Shown here one piece after another: positions 11,530 to 21,568 of a DNA stretch of 64,000 nt. The stretch covers positions 10,351,501-10,415,500 of the forward strand of contig NC_069695.1 in NCBI RefSeq assembly GCF_023699985.2, written 5' to 3'. This stretch comes from Odocoileus virginianus (Eukaryota; Chordata; Mammalia; Artiodactyla; Cervidae). How positions within the stretch are numbered: the stretch's first letter is position 1; the number at the start of each line of letters is the position of its first letter. The translations under genes and the position numbers were made by a program. Under the pieces are notes generated by a model. It had not been told where the DNA came from. It did no database searches and was given only the letters and a program-made list of their open reading frames with translations.

Positions 11530-11652
11530 TTGTTATTTAGTTACTCAGTTGTGTCCAACTCTTTGCGGGCCCATGGACTGTAGCCCGCCGGACTTCTCTG
11601 TCCATGGGATTCCCCAGGCAAGAATACTGGAGTGGGTTGCCATTTCCTTCTC
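11530..11652 (-). repeat. Bov-A SINE, antisense (half length)
   Basis: TACTCAGTTGTGTCCAACTC to GCCATTTCCTTCT. CCAGATAGACTT (from 11518) and CCAGACAGACTT (from 11652) flank it as a duplicated target. Confidence 0.85.
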
Positions 11653-12228
11653 CAGACAGACTTTAATATATAGTTTAAAATCAGTGGAATCCTATTATAG
11701 ATTTCATTTGATAATGTGCCTTTTGTTAGATGCAGCAGAATGCTTTGGCAGCTGCCTGACTGTAAATATAGGTCTATGTTGCACTTTACTTTCATATTTA
11801 TAGCTTCGGGAGTTGATATCTTTGATCATTTGTAAGATTGTCTCCTGGTGGCGAGGAAGAATATTTATGAAAAATTCTGATAACGTGTTGCCAGCTGCCC
11901 TCCAGAAAGGTTAAATCAGTCTCAACCCTTTTGCCCACACCCTTCCTGGTTGGGGTCCTGTCAGTTTTTATTTTGCTTAGTTGATGGATAATGGCTCTAA
12001 ATAATCTTTTATTTGCCTCTCTTTCATTAATGGTGAAGCTGAATAGTTTTTCATATATTATCCATTAATAATTCCTTGTGACCTGTATTCTGTGCACAGT
12101 TTTCTGTGGGGGTATTGCTTTTCTTTTTAATTTCTTATAACTCTTCAATTATTAAGAATGTTGATTCCATTAAATAATGCAGAATAACTGTCCCCTTCTC
12201 TCAATTTGCTCTGCACATGGTGTGTTTT

Positions 12229-12453
12229 TTAAGCGCTTCCCAGGTGATGCTAGTGTTAAAGAACCCGCCTGCCAGTGCAGGAGACATAGCAGACATGAGT
12301 TCAGTCCCTGGTTGGGAAGATCCCCTGGAGGAGGGCCCGGCAACCTACTCCAGTATTCTTGCTGGGAGAACCCCATGGACAGAGGAGCCTGGCAGGCTAC
12401 GGTCCATAGGGTTGCAAAGAGTGGGACGTGACTGAAGCGACTTAGTCTAGCCT
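12229..12453 (+). repeat. Bov-tA SINE, sense
   Basis: Full Bov-tA from GCTTCCCAGGTGATGCTAG to GACTGAAGCGACTTAG. ATGGTGTGTTTT at 12217-12228 and 12454-12465 is a clean 12-bp target duplication. Confidence 0.92.
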
Positions 12454-13355
12454 ATGGTGTGTTTTATGATGGTTTTAAAGTTTTAGATTGTAGTCAAATT
12501 AATGAATAGTTTCCTTCATTGTTCTGGCTTTTGTATTACCCTTTAAAGTTACTTTCTTTCAAAGCTTTTGTGAAGATTTACCCACATTTTCTTATTGGTT
12601 TTACTTTACTTTTTGATTTTAATGTTTACTTTTTTTCCCATCTAACATTTATTTAATATGGGGAAGAATGGAACATTGACTCAATTTTTTTTCTAAATGG
12701 CTGCAAGTTTACCTCCTACTACTGAAAAATCCCTTTTATCAATTTATTTGCTAGTTTAGTGTTATGAATAAATTTTACCCATATGTGCTTGCATTTATTT
12801 CTGGATCTGGTGTTATGTTTCATTTATCTGCCTCTTTTAACACCATTAGTACTTCAATTTAAGCCAGTATCACAGTAGCTTTAATAATGTACCTTAGTAT
12901 CTGGTAGTACAAGTCTCAAAGTGGGGCAGGAGAGAGCACTGATATTCATATTCTTTTAGAAACCAACTGTTAATCCCAGTAATCGAGGCTACATCTATAG
13001 AACTTCCTGAAAGACTTGTAAAGACTAGTGATTCTTAACATGTGATTCATAGACCACCTGTATCAGAATTACATGGGGATTTTTAACAATTGATATTCCT
13101 GAACCCCACACAAGAGCTCCTGAAAATAAGCTGTGTTGAGGAAACTCTTTTTACAAGGTTTCAGATGATTTTTAAGAAACTTAACACTCTGATAAAACAT
13201 GGTAAGCAGCAGCCAAGTTCCTCCTGTTTAAATGTTAAAGAACACTTCCTTTCATTAATTACATCTTTGTACTGATTACATGTGTACATGTAATCAGTTA
13301 AACGTCCTGTCCCTAAATGTGTTTTGAATATTTATGTAGTCCAAGTGCTGTGTAT

Positions 13356-13566
13356 AGGCTTCCCTCATAGCTCAGTCGGTAAAGAACCCGCCTTCTATGC
13401 AGGAGACCCCAGTTCAATCCCTGGGTCAGGAAGATCCCCTGGAGAAGGAAATGGCAACCCACTCCAGTATTCTTGCCTGGAGAATCCCATGGACAGAGGA
13501 GCCTGGCGGGCTACAGTCCATGACGTCACGAAGAGTTGGACATGCCTGAGCGACTTAGCACACACA
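13356..13566 (+). repeat. Bov-tA SINE, sense, upstream of exon 3
   Basis: Full Bov-tA from GGCTTCCCTCATAGCTCAGT to CTGAGCGACTTAGCACACAC. GTGCTGTGTAT (13345-13355) and GTACTGTGTAT (13567-13577) flank it. It lies about 660 bases before exon 3 and is the sense partner of the antisense SINEs after that exon. Confidence 0.92.
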
Positions 13567-14224
13567 GTACTGTGTATGCTACGAGTACAAGGTTGGCACC
13601 TTGTATTTGAGATTTGACCTTCAGATGTGTAATCACACATCCCTAATTACACACACATGCACACCCATCAAATTCTTATATACTTTAGATCAAAGTATAG
13701 TTACTGCCCTAAAATAGCTTGCAGTTAGGTTGGGGAAAAAACATGTGAACAACTTGAATGAAATTCATGGAGAGCAGTTGGCTGGTTGCAAGATAATAAA
13801 CAGAGAATGAGCTGGATGATGTGAGAAAGGGTAAAGAACCTCCAGCATTAAGTGGGGGCAAGCCAAAGAAGCCATCCTGCATGGGAGAAAGACCAGCACT
13901 CCTACTGCAATAGAATTAAAGCCTCAGTAAGTATTTTTGCGTTGAGAAGCAGAAGAACACCTTATTAAATCTACCTGTGCTTCCTGAATTTCTCATGCCA
14001 TTCACTTGATACACTGGGATTGTTTTCTGCAAATTTTCTACCTGGACTGGTCTCTTATGGAAACACAGATATTTTTGTTCAACTCGCTTTCTTTGAAATG
14101 TGTTATTTACCTTCATTTATGATCATATTGGGGTAGTGATCCTAGCGGACAAGACTGAACATTGAATACAGGCTAAAAGATTCATGACTGTGCCTTTTTG
14201 TGTCTCTTACTTGCCTTTCCTTAG

Positions 14225-14396
14225 ATTCAGGAGTACCCCATCGATGTCCAAAACAACCAACTTCCCTTCCTGCGGAATCCAGATATCCTGGTGGGAGAAA
14301 ATGACCTAACTGCCCTTAGCTATCTCCATGAGCCTGCAGTTTTGCATAATTTAAAGGTCCGCTTCCTGGAGTCCAACCATATCTACACTTACTGTG
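14225..14396 (+). CDS. MYO5B: MYO5B exon 3 (SH3-like to motor transition)
   Basis: The exon follows CCTTCCTTAG and ends at TGTG before GTAAGTAG. It is 172 bases long, enters in phase 0 and leaves one base (G) that joins GT of the next exon to make Gly. The product runs IQEYPIDVQNNQLPFLRNPD, then ILVGENDLTALSYLHEPA, then FLESNHIYTYC. The segment DLTALSYLHEPAVLHNL is the conserved start of the class V motor core. A second AG lies six bases into the exon (ATTCAG), so acceptor use could vary by two codons. The exon length is not a multiple of three, so skipping it would shift the frame. It is flanked at short distance by SINEs in opposite orientations. Confidence 0.94.
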
Positions 14397-14849
14397 GTAA
14401 GTAGGGGGTATCTATTGGCTGTGTGTGTTTGGAAGTGCTTCCAATCTTTAGACTTTACATGTTAAACTCCAATGGTTAAGAATCCTACTTTCAGTCTCAT
14501 TTATATTAATAAGTACCTCTCACTTGAAAGTTTGCGATCAGTGAATGTGGCTTAGTTAGGCTGCCATACATCTCTTTGGAAGGATTGGTGTTAAAGCTCA
14601 ACCAGGGAAGCAATGGGCCATGCCATGTGGCTTGCTGGCTCAGGCGCAGCCCTGGAGTCAGTAGGAAGACAGTAAATCCATCCCAGGGTCCTGGCTCAGG
14701 CCTCTGCTCTCAGTGCTGAGTGCACTGCTGCAAGTTTTTAAACTTAAAAAAAAAAACAAACCACAACTTTATTTTGTATCAGAGTATAGATGATTAACAA
14801 TGTTGTTAGTTTCAGGTATACAACAGAGTGATTCAGTTATATATATATA

Positions 14850-15046
14850 TAAACTGTGAAAGTCGCTCAGTCATGTCTGACTCTTTGCCACCCCATGGAC
14901 TGTATAATCCATGGAGTTCTCCAGGCCAGAATACTGAAGTAGGTAGCCCTTCCCTTCTCCAGGGGATCTTCCCAACCCAGGGATCGAACCCAGGTCTCCT
15001 GCATTGCAGGCAGATTCTTTACTAGCTGAGCCACCAGGGAAGCCCC
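14850..15046 (-). repeat. Bov-tA SINE, antisense, downstream of exon 3
   Basis: GTCGCTCAGTCATGTCTGAC to GAGCCACCAGGGAAGCCCC. AGTTATAT before (14835-14842) and after (15047-15054) marks the target duplication within the L1. Confidence 0.9.
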
Positions 15047-15059
15047 AGTTATATCAGTT

Positions 15060-15259
15060 CTATGAATGCGAAGTTGCTCAGTTGTGTCTGACTCTTTGCG
15101 ATCCCATGGACTGTAGCCTACCAGGCTCCTCTGTCCATGGTATTTTCAGGCAAGAGTACTAGAGTGGGTTGCCATTTCCTTCTCCAGGGCATCTTCCTGA
15201 TCCAGGGGTTGAACCCAGGTCTCCCACCTAGCAGGCATGGCTTTACTGTCTGAGCCACC
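15060..15259 (-). repeat. Second Bov-tA SINE, antisense, same target
   Basis: GTTGCTCAGTTGTGTCTGAC to TACTGTCTGAGCCACC. Flanked by AGTTATATCAGTT (15047-15059) and AGTTACATCAGTT (15260-15272), so it entered the duplicate made by its neighbour or the reverse. Confidence 0.88.
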
Positions 15260-16140
15260 AGTTACATCAGTTATACATGTACCTGTATCTATTCTTTTCA
15301 AACTATTTTCCCATTTAGATTGTTATGTAATATTGAACAGGTACTGTAGGTCCTTGTTGGTTATCCATTTTGATTATAGCGTGTGTGTATGTCATCCCCA
15401 AACTCCCTAACTTACCTACACTAGCCTTACCCCTGGTAAACTTAAGTTTGTTTTCTAAGTCTGTTTCACAGATAAGCTCATTTGTATACTTTTTTCCAGA
15501 TTCTGTTCATAAGAAATATCATATAATATTTGTTTTTGACCTACTTCACTTAATATGACAGTTTCTAGGTCCATCCATGTTGCTTCGAATGTCATTATTT
15601 CATTCTTTTTAATGGCTGCATGATATTCCATCATAACACTAATATTCCATTGTTTAATGTACCATAGTTTATCCATTCACCTATTGTAGACCATGTTAGT
15701 TGCTTCTGAGTTTGGCAATTATGAATATAGCTGTTACAAACATTCATGTACAAGTTTTTGTGTGAATATGTTTTCTCTTCCTTTGGATACATACCAATGA
15801 GTATGATTATTTGATCATATGATAAGATTATGTTTAGTTTCATAAGGAACTTCCAAAGTTACGGTGCCCTTTTGCATCGCCACCAGTGATGAAATAAGAG
15901 TTTGAGGTTATCAGTGTTCCGGATTTTGGCTATGCTAATAGGGGTGGAGTATCATCTCACTGGTGTCTTAACTGGTGTTTCCTCAGTGCCTTATGGTGTG
16001 GAGCATCTTCTTCTGCTTCTTTCCCATCTCTGTATCTTCTCTGGTGAGGTGTTTCTTTAGGTCTTTTGGCCGTTTTTTTAATCAGATAGTTCATTTCCTT
16101 ATTGTTAGATTTTAAGAGTTCTTTGTATATTTAGAATTAC

Positions 16141-16199
16141 ATGGACTATATAGTCCATGGGGTCACAGAGTAGGACACGACTGAGCAACTTTCACTTTT
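16141..16199 (+). repeat. SINE 3' fragment, sense
   Basis: TAGTCCATGGGGTCACAGAG and GACACGACTGAGCAAC, the last 50-60 bases of a Bov-A SINE inside the L1. Confidence 0.75.
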
Positions 16200-16689
16200 T
16201 TTACTTGTATATTTTGGGTAGCAGGCCTTTATCAGATGTGTCTATAATTTGCCTTCTCATTCTCTTGACTGTACTTCTTCACCAAACACCAGAAGGCATC
16301 ACAATGGCAGAGCTCTCCCATCTTGGCAGTGACCCTTTCCATTCCTGCCTTCTCTTCCCCAAAGGACTGGAAACGTTCACATTTTTTATATGTGTCCATG
16401 GTTCCCTTGAGATCCAGAATGTTCTTTATGTGAAAGAAAAAGGCATGCATTTGTCTTATCTTCAGGATTGAATTGTTGGGTTTTTTTTTTTTTAACTCTT
16501 TTCACATTCTCAAATATCAGTTTACCTTGTCCTTCTATAAAAAATCTGAAGGGTTAAAGGACTTAATAACTCTTCAATGTGTATTTATTGAACCCATCTT
16601 CACATTGTGTCCTTTTGGGAACACAGGATGGAAAAAATAGTGAAATGAAAGATAATACATGGTATAATACAATGTGAGATAATAAAAAA

Positions 16690-16875
16690 AAATAGCTGAC
16701 ACTCAGTGCTTACTATGCAAGATGCTGGTCTGAATTGCTCTCTATGAAGCATTTTACCCTCAGGATAACCAGGGAAATGCAATTACCATCCCCATTTTGC
16801 AGTCCATGAAGCTAAGACACTCAGAAGTTAAGGAATTGGCAAAGTCACACAGTTAATATTTGAGCCAAGGTTTGA
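16690..16875 (+). repeat. MIR-like ancient SINE
   Basis: GCTTACTATGCAAGATGCTG, CCCCATTTTGCAG and GGCAAAGTCACACAG are the usual MIR blocks in sense order. Confidence 0.65.
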
Positions 16876-17312
16876 CATTAAGATGTGTAATCACATTTCC
16901 CATTCACAAGTTGTTTGTATTTTAGTTAAGACAACCCATATACAAATGAGAAAATTAACAGTCCCTTTTAAAGATTTTAGTTTTGAGATTTTTTTTTTTT
17001 TAAGCGTAACACCTCTTGGCAGGGTTAAGAATCCTCTTTTTCTGATCCTACAGCAGTTTGTACGTATCTATTTTATGAATTCAGTTTGTTGAGCGTTTGT
17101 GTGTACGCCCATGCATATGTGCTTATTCATGCTCCAGGGTGTTTGAAGAGAGGCCTGACCTGTCCTTCTTTTCCCCATTAGGGCCTAGTAGAGTGCTTGA
17201 TAAACACAGATACATCTTGATTTAGTTGAGTGATTGGTTAAGACTCATCCTGTTCATCTTTTCTTCTTTAGTTTTCATGTAAGTGAACAGGGACCTTTAA
17301 AACTCATGTCAG

Positions 17313-19047
17313 TATACTACCCAAGACAATCTACAGATTCAGTACAACCCCTATCAAATTACTAATGGCAGTTTTCACAGAACTAGAACAAAAATTCTTA
17401 AAATTTGTATGAAGTCACAAAAGACCCAGAATAGCCAAGGCAATCTTAAGAACGAAAAATGGAGCTGGAGGAATTAGTTTTTCTGATTTCAGACTATACT
17501 ACAAAGCTGCAGTCATCAAAACAGTATGGAACTAGCACAAAAATAGAAATATAGATAGATGGAATAGGATGTAAAGCCCAGAAATAAACCCATGCACCTA
17601 TGCTCAATTAATCTATGACAAAGGAGACAAGACTACACAATATTGGAAAAGCAGTCTCTTCAACAAGGAGTGCCAGGAAAACTGGACAGCTACATGTAAA
17701 AAAATAAAAATTAGATTATTCTTTAACACCACACACACAAAAATAAGCTTAAAATGGATTAAAGACCTAAATGTGAGACCAGACATAAAACTCCTAGAGG
17801 AAAACATAGGCAGAACACTTTCAGATGTAAATTGCAGCAATATGTTTTTCAATTCATCTCCCAGAATAATGGAAAATAAAAGCAGAAGTAAACAAATGGG
17901 ATCTACGTAAACTGAAAAAGCTTTTGCATACCAAAGGAAACAGTAAACAAAACAAAAAAACAACCCACAAATTGGGAGAAAATATTTGCCAGTGATGTGG
18001 CTGACAAGGGATTAGTCTCTAAAATTTACAAACAACTTTTGTTGCTTACCCTCATCAAAACAAACAACCCAATCAACAAATGAAAAGGCCTAAATAGACA
18101 TTTCTCCAAAGAAGACATACAGATGGCCAAGAGGCACATGAAAAGATGTTCAACATCACTAATTATTAGTGAAATGCAAATCAAAACTGTAATGAGATAC
18201 CACCTCACACCAGCCAGAATGGCTATCTTGACAAAAACCCCAAACGATTAGTGCTGGAAAGGGTGTGGAGGGAGAGACGGAAACTCTCCTACGCTGTTGG
18301 TGGGAACGTAAATTAGTATAGCCGCTATGGAGAACAGATGGAGGTTCTTTTTAAGGAACTAAAAATAGAGCTACCATATATTGTTATGTTATATTGCATG
18401 TAACCCTGTAATCCCACTATTGGGCTTATATCCAGAGAAAAATATCCAAAAGGATACATGCATCCCAGTGTCCATTGCAGCACTCTTTACGGTATTTAAG
18501 ACATGGAAGCACCCTAAATGTCCATCAACAGAGGAATGAATAAAGAAGATGTGGTAAATATATACAATGAAATATTACTCATGCATTTAAAAGAATGAAG
18601 TAATGCCATTTGCAGCAACATGAATGAACCTAGAAATTGTCATACTGAGTGAAGAAAGTCAGAGAAGGAGAAATATCATATGACATCCCTTATATGTGGA
18701 ATCTGAAAAGAAATGATACAAATGAGCTTACAAACCAGAAAGGACTCACAGACTTAGAGAATGAACTTATGGTTGCCAGGGCAAAAGGATGCAGGGAAGG
18801 GATATTTAGGGAATTTGGGATCAACATGTATACACTGCTGTATCTTAAATGGATAACCAACAAGGACCTACTGTATAGCACATGGAACTTTGCTCAATGT
18901 TATGTGGCAGCCTGGTTGGGAGGGGAAGTTGGGGGAGAATGAACACACATATATGTATGGCTGAGTTCCTTTGCTGGTTACATGAAACTATCACAACATT
19001 GTTAATCGGCTATACTCTAATACAAAATTAAAAGTTTTAAAACAAAT
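17313..19047 (+). mobile_element. L1 3' end (1.7 kb), sense, with target duplication, next to exon 4
   Basis: Contains the 3' part of L1 ORF2 (CCAGAATAGCCAAGGCAATC, CAAGAGGCACATGAAAAGAT, GGAATGAATAAAGAAGATGT) and the L1 3' untranslated end ACATTGTTAATCGGCTATAC. The ORF is full of stops. CTCATGTCAG at 17303-17312 is repeated at 19048-19057 as the target duplication. Its downstream copy ends 45 bases before MYO5B exon 4. Confidence 0.9.
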
Positions 19048-19102
19048 CTCATGTCAGGAAGCAGTCATGCTCTCAGAATCTGAGCGCAATGTCTATTCAC
19101 AG

Positions 19103-19247
19103 GTATCGTGCTTGTTGCCATTAATCCTTATGATCAGTTGCCAATCTACGGTCAAGATGTCATCTATGCCTACAGTGGCCAGAACATGGGGGATATGGAC
19201 CCCCACATCTTTGCTGTGGCAGAGGAAGCCTACAAACAGATGGCCAG
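19103..19247 (+). CDS. MYO5B: MYO5B exon 4 (motor domain)
   Basis: The exon follows TCTATTCACAG and precedes GTAAGAAT. It is 145 bases, entered with one carried base and leaving two (AG), which complete Arg with the first base of exon 5. The product includes IVLVAINPYDQLPIYGQDV, then YSGQNMGDMDPHIFAVAEEA and YKQMAR. NPY-QLPIYG and the PHIFAVAEEAYKQM stretch are hallmark myosin head motifs close to the ATP site. From memory, human has Glu and Thr at NPYEQ and IYTYSG where this copy has Asp and Ala. The acceptor has a weak pyrimidine tract, and a sense L1 with its target duplication ends only 45 bases upstream. Confidence 0.94.
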
Positions 19248-19844
19248 GTAAGAATAACCTTAGCCCAGAAGTCCTCCTGGGTCATCAGAGGGTGGAACGG
19301 GGAGTGTCCACCTTCTTCGGCTGCTTTTTCTCGGTGGTGGGGTGGTGATTCTGGGTTTGAAGTGTTTTGGAAACCAAATCAACCTCAGGTTCTTTTCTTA
19401 ACCACATTTCCTCAAGTCTTCATCTTCTTCTTATGAACCTGAGCCTAGGCTTGGAGAGCAGTGGGTCCTTAGACTCTGATGAGCAGTGCAGTTAATGCCT
19501 TGTGTCTCATCTCTCCTTGACTTCCTTTTGGCTGTCTTGCCTCTTCTCCAGGTGTAATGAATCCATTTTATACCATCACCATTCATTTTACAGATCTCAC
19601 TGAAGGCTCCGTTTTGAAAGAACCAAGACTCTGGCAACTTCTTAAAATGCCAGGCATTTGGGGCAGAAATAGAAGCTTCAAATTAGCAGTCAAGCGTAGT
19701 GGTTTCAGAGTTTTAGCCTGAAAGTGGTGTTCTGTTTAGACACTTAAGTGGGTCTCATGTTGCTCTTCTTATTCTAACTCAGAGAGATAGCTGCAGGTCT
19801 GTTTCATCAGAAAGTAGGCTAGGTGAGTGTATTAGTCAGGGTTC

Positions 19845-19846
<2 letters not shown>

Positions 19847-19883
<37 letters not shown>
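19847..19883. repeat. (GT)n microsatellite
   Basis: About 18 uninterrupted GT dinucleotides, lying inside the LTR-like repeat just before the L1 insertion. Likely length-polymorphic. Confidence 0.95.
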
Positions 19884-19885
<2 letters not shown>

Positions 19886-19892
19886 GAGAGGG

Positions 19893-20173
19893 TTTTTTTT
19901 TTTTCCATTTATTTTTATTAGTTGGAGGCTAATTACTTTACATCATTACAGTAGTTTTTGTCATACATTGAAATGAATTAGCCATGGATTTACATGTATT
20001 CCCCATCCCGGTCCCCCCTCCCACCTCCCTCTCCACCCGATTCCTCTGAGTCTTCCCAGTGCACCAGGCCTGAGCTCTTGTCTCATGCACCCAACCTGGG
20101 CTGGTGATCTGTTTCACCCTAGATAATATACATGTTTCAATGCTGTTCTCTTGAAACATCACACCCTCGCCTT
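19893..20173 (-). mobile_element. Ruminant L1 3' end, antisense, with target duplication
   Basis: T tract then ATTAGTTGGAGGCTAATTAC to CATCACACCCTCGCCTT, the same 3' end as the copy at 5530 but shorter. AAGAGAGGG at 19884-19892 recurs at 20174-20182. Confidence 0.9.
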
Positions 20174-21507
20174 AAGAGAGGGGTTTTTATTTTAAGAAAT
20201 TGGCTTGTGCAGCTGTTGGGGGTTGGCATGTCCAAAATCTGCAGGATTAGGCTGGCAGGTTGGAGATCCAGGGAAAAGATGGTACAAGATTTTGAGTCTG
20301 AAGGCAATCTACTGGCAGAATTCTCTTTGGTGGGGATGTCAGAGTTTTTTGTCTCATGACCTTCAACTGATTGGATGAGGCCTACCCACATTATGAAGAG
20401 TAATCTGCCTTTCTCCGTGTCTACTGATGTAAATGTTAATTTCGTCTTAAATGAAAAAACAAAAACAAAACACCTTTATAGCAGTATCCAGACTAGTGTT
20501 TGGCCAAATGTCTGGAAACTGTGGCCTAGCCAAATGGACATGTAAAATTTACCACCATGCTGTTCTTGAACTGTCAAGGTATAGTATAGGGAAAGATAGT
20601 TTTACCAAAGTTTTGGTGGAAATGCATTTTCCAGTTAACAGTAAAATGCTGGATCCTTTCAGCTCAGTCTTTCTTGCCCCCTCTAAAGAACATCTTACAG
20701 AGCTAGCAGGAAAAGCAGGAGTGCTTTGTGGGGAGCAGGACTGTGTAGAGAGGAGTGAGAGGGAGTCCCATTTAAGATGGTCAGTGCTGCCGTGGATGTC
20801 AGAGTATAATTTTCAGCCCAGTAAAAGTTTCCATGAGGAAAAACTGTTCTGTAAGCTTCCTTACTAGTTTATAATGTCTTGTTGCTGGCTGTGGAGATCG
20901 GTGTGTAAAAGATCTGCTTCCTCATAGAAACACAATGACCATATTTAATATGAGCAGTGATCAGAGAACAGAAACGGTATAATAAGTAGAATGATCTACA
21001 ACTGTTTCATTTTTCCAAAATGAGCTAAACACGACCTTTGACCTCTCTAACGTCATAAAAAGGCCACATACCGTGTTCTGGGCGTGACCAGGGGTCCCTT
21101 AGCTTGGTAAGCCGTGGAGGCACACACTGCAGACTTAAGTGTGGTTCAGGGTTGTGTCGCGGGGCGGGGAGGGGTGAGGGGTGGTGTGACGCAGCACGTG
21201 GCCCCGCTCCAGTGCGTGCACAGTGCAGGGGACCTGGGGCCTGGGCAGGCTTCTGTGTCTCGGGAGAAGCACTCACGCCGAGTCCTCGCTTGCTTCATGT
21301 GAAGAAGACCATCCTTACTGCTTTACAGATGGTGTCCTTATGGTTCTGAAATGGAAGGTGACTGTGGCCTGGTTCCAACAACTTCTACCATGCTCCAGGT
21401 TCTGCCAGCTCCCTGAGACTGTCCTCTCATGGATGTCCTTGATGTTAGTTTCCATCCCATTTTGTTCTCCTAGCTAGTTGCACTTAGATGTATCAGAAGT
21501 TTGTTTT

Positions 21508-21568
21508 CTTTTTTAATTTTTAATTGGAGGATAATTACAGTGTCACATTGGTTTCTGCCAAACAGCTT
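21508..21568 (-). repeat. L1 3' terminal fragment, antisense
   Basis: TTAATTGGAGGATAATTACAG and TTGGTTTCTGCCAAACA are the last ~60 bases of a ruminant L1 in reverse. Confidence 0.65.

Larger units (their letters stand above)
11465..12935 (-). repeat. Long old L1 segment, antisense, hit by two SINEs
   Basis: Low-complexity T-rich sequence with antisense L1 landmarks: GCCAGCTGCCCTCCAGAAAG, TTGATGGATAATGGC and near the far end CCAGTATCACAGTAGCTTTA. SINEs at 11530-11652 and 12229-12453 interrupt it. Boundaries approximate. Confidence 0.55.
798..14224 (+). other. MYO5B intron 2 (about 13.4 kb)
   Basis: Bounded by GTGAGT and TTAG. It holds Bov-tA and BOV-A2 SINEs, antisense L1 segments (3395-3712, 5530-6216, 11465-12935), a BovB end nested in an L1 end (10690-11455), a CHR SINE and small hAT elements. 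Stretches 1500-3390, 3965-5520, 6880-7650, 9265-9770, 9890-10470 and 13580-14224 contain nothing I can name. All open frames inside are repeat-derived or random. Confidence 0.85.
14745..16265 (-). repeat. Old L1 3' region, antisense, broken by three SINE pieces
   Basis: Starts ACAACTTTATTTTGTATCAG and continues after the SINEs with TGTTATGTAATATTGAACAGG, TTTTTAATGGCTGCATGATA and GGTAGCAGGCCTTTATCAGA, the standard antisense L1 order. SINE pieces lie at 14850-15046, 15060-15259 and 16141-16199. Confidence 0.75.
14397..19102 (+). other. MYO5B intron 3 (about 4.7 kb)
   Basis: Bounded by GTAAGT and CACAG. It consists mostly of an antisense old L1 (about 14745-16265) interrupted by three SINE pieces, a MIR-like stretch, and a sense L1 3' end (17313-19047) reaching almost to exon 4. 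The parts 14400-14740, 16270-16680 and 16880-17300 hold nothing recognised. Confidence 0.85.
19828..20558. repeat. LTR-like interspersed repeat, split by an L1 insertion
   Basis: Starts TGTATTAGTCAGGGTT and, after the inserted L1, continues with TTTATTTTAAGAAATTGGCT, CCTTCAACTGATTGGATGAG, CCTACCCACATTATGAAGAG to ATGTAAAATTTACCACCA. I recognise this as a common mammalian repeat with TG...CA-like ends but cannot name the family with confidence. No retroviral genes are present. Confidence 0.5.

Noticed and set aside
21130..21260. GC-rich stretch as a possible promoter or CpG island
   Set aside because: Short, no clear transcription start features, and no exon follows it.
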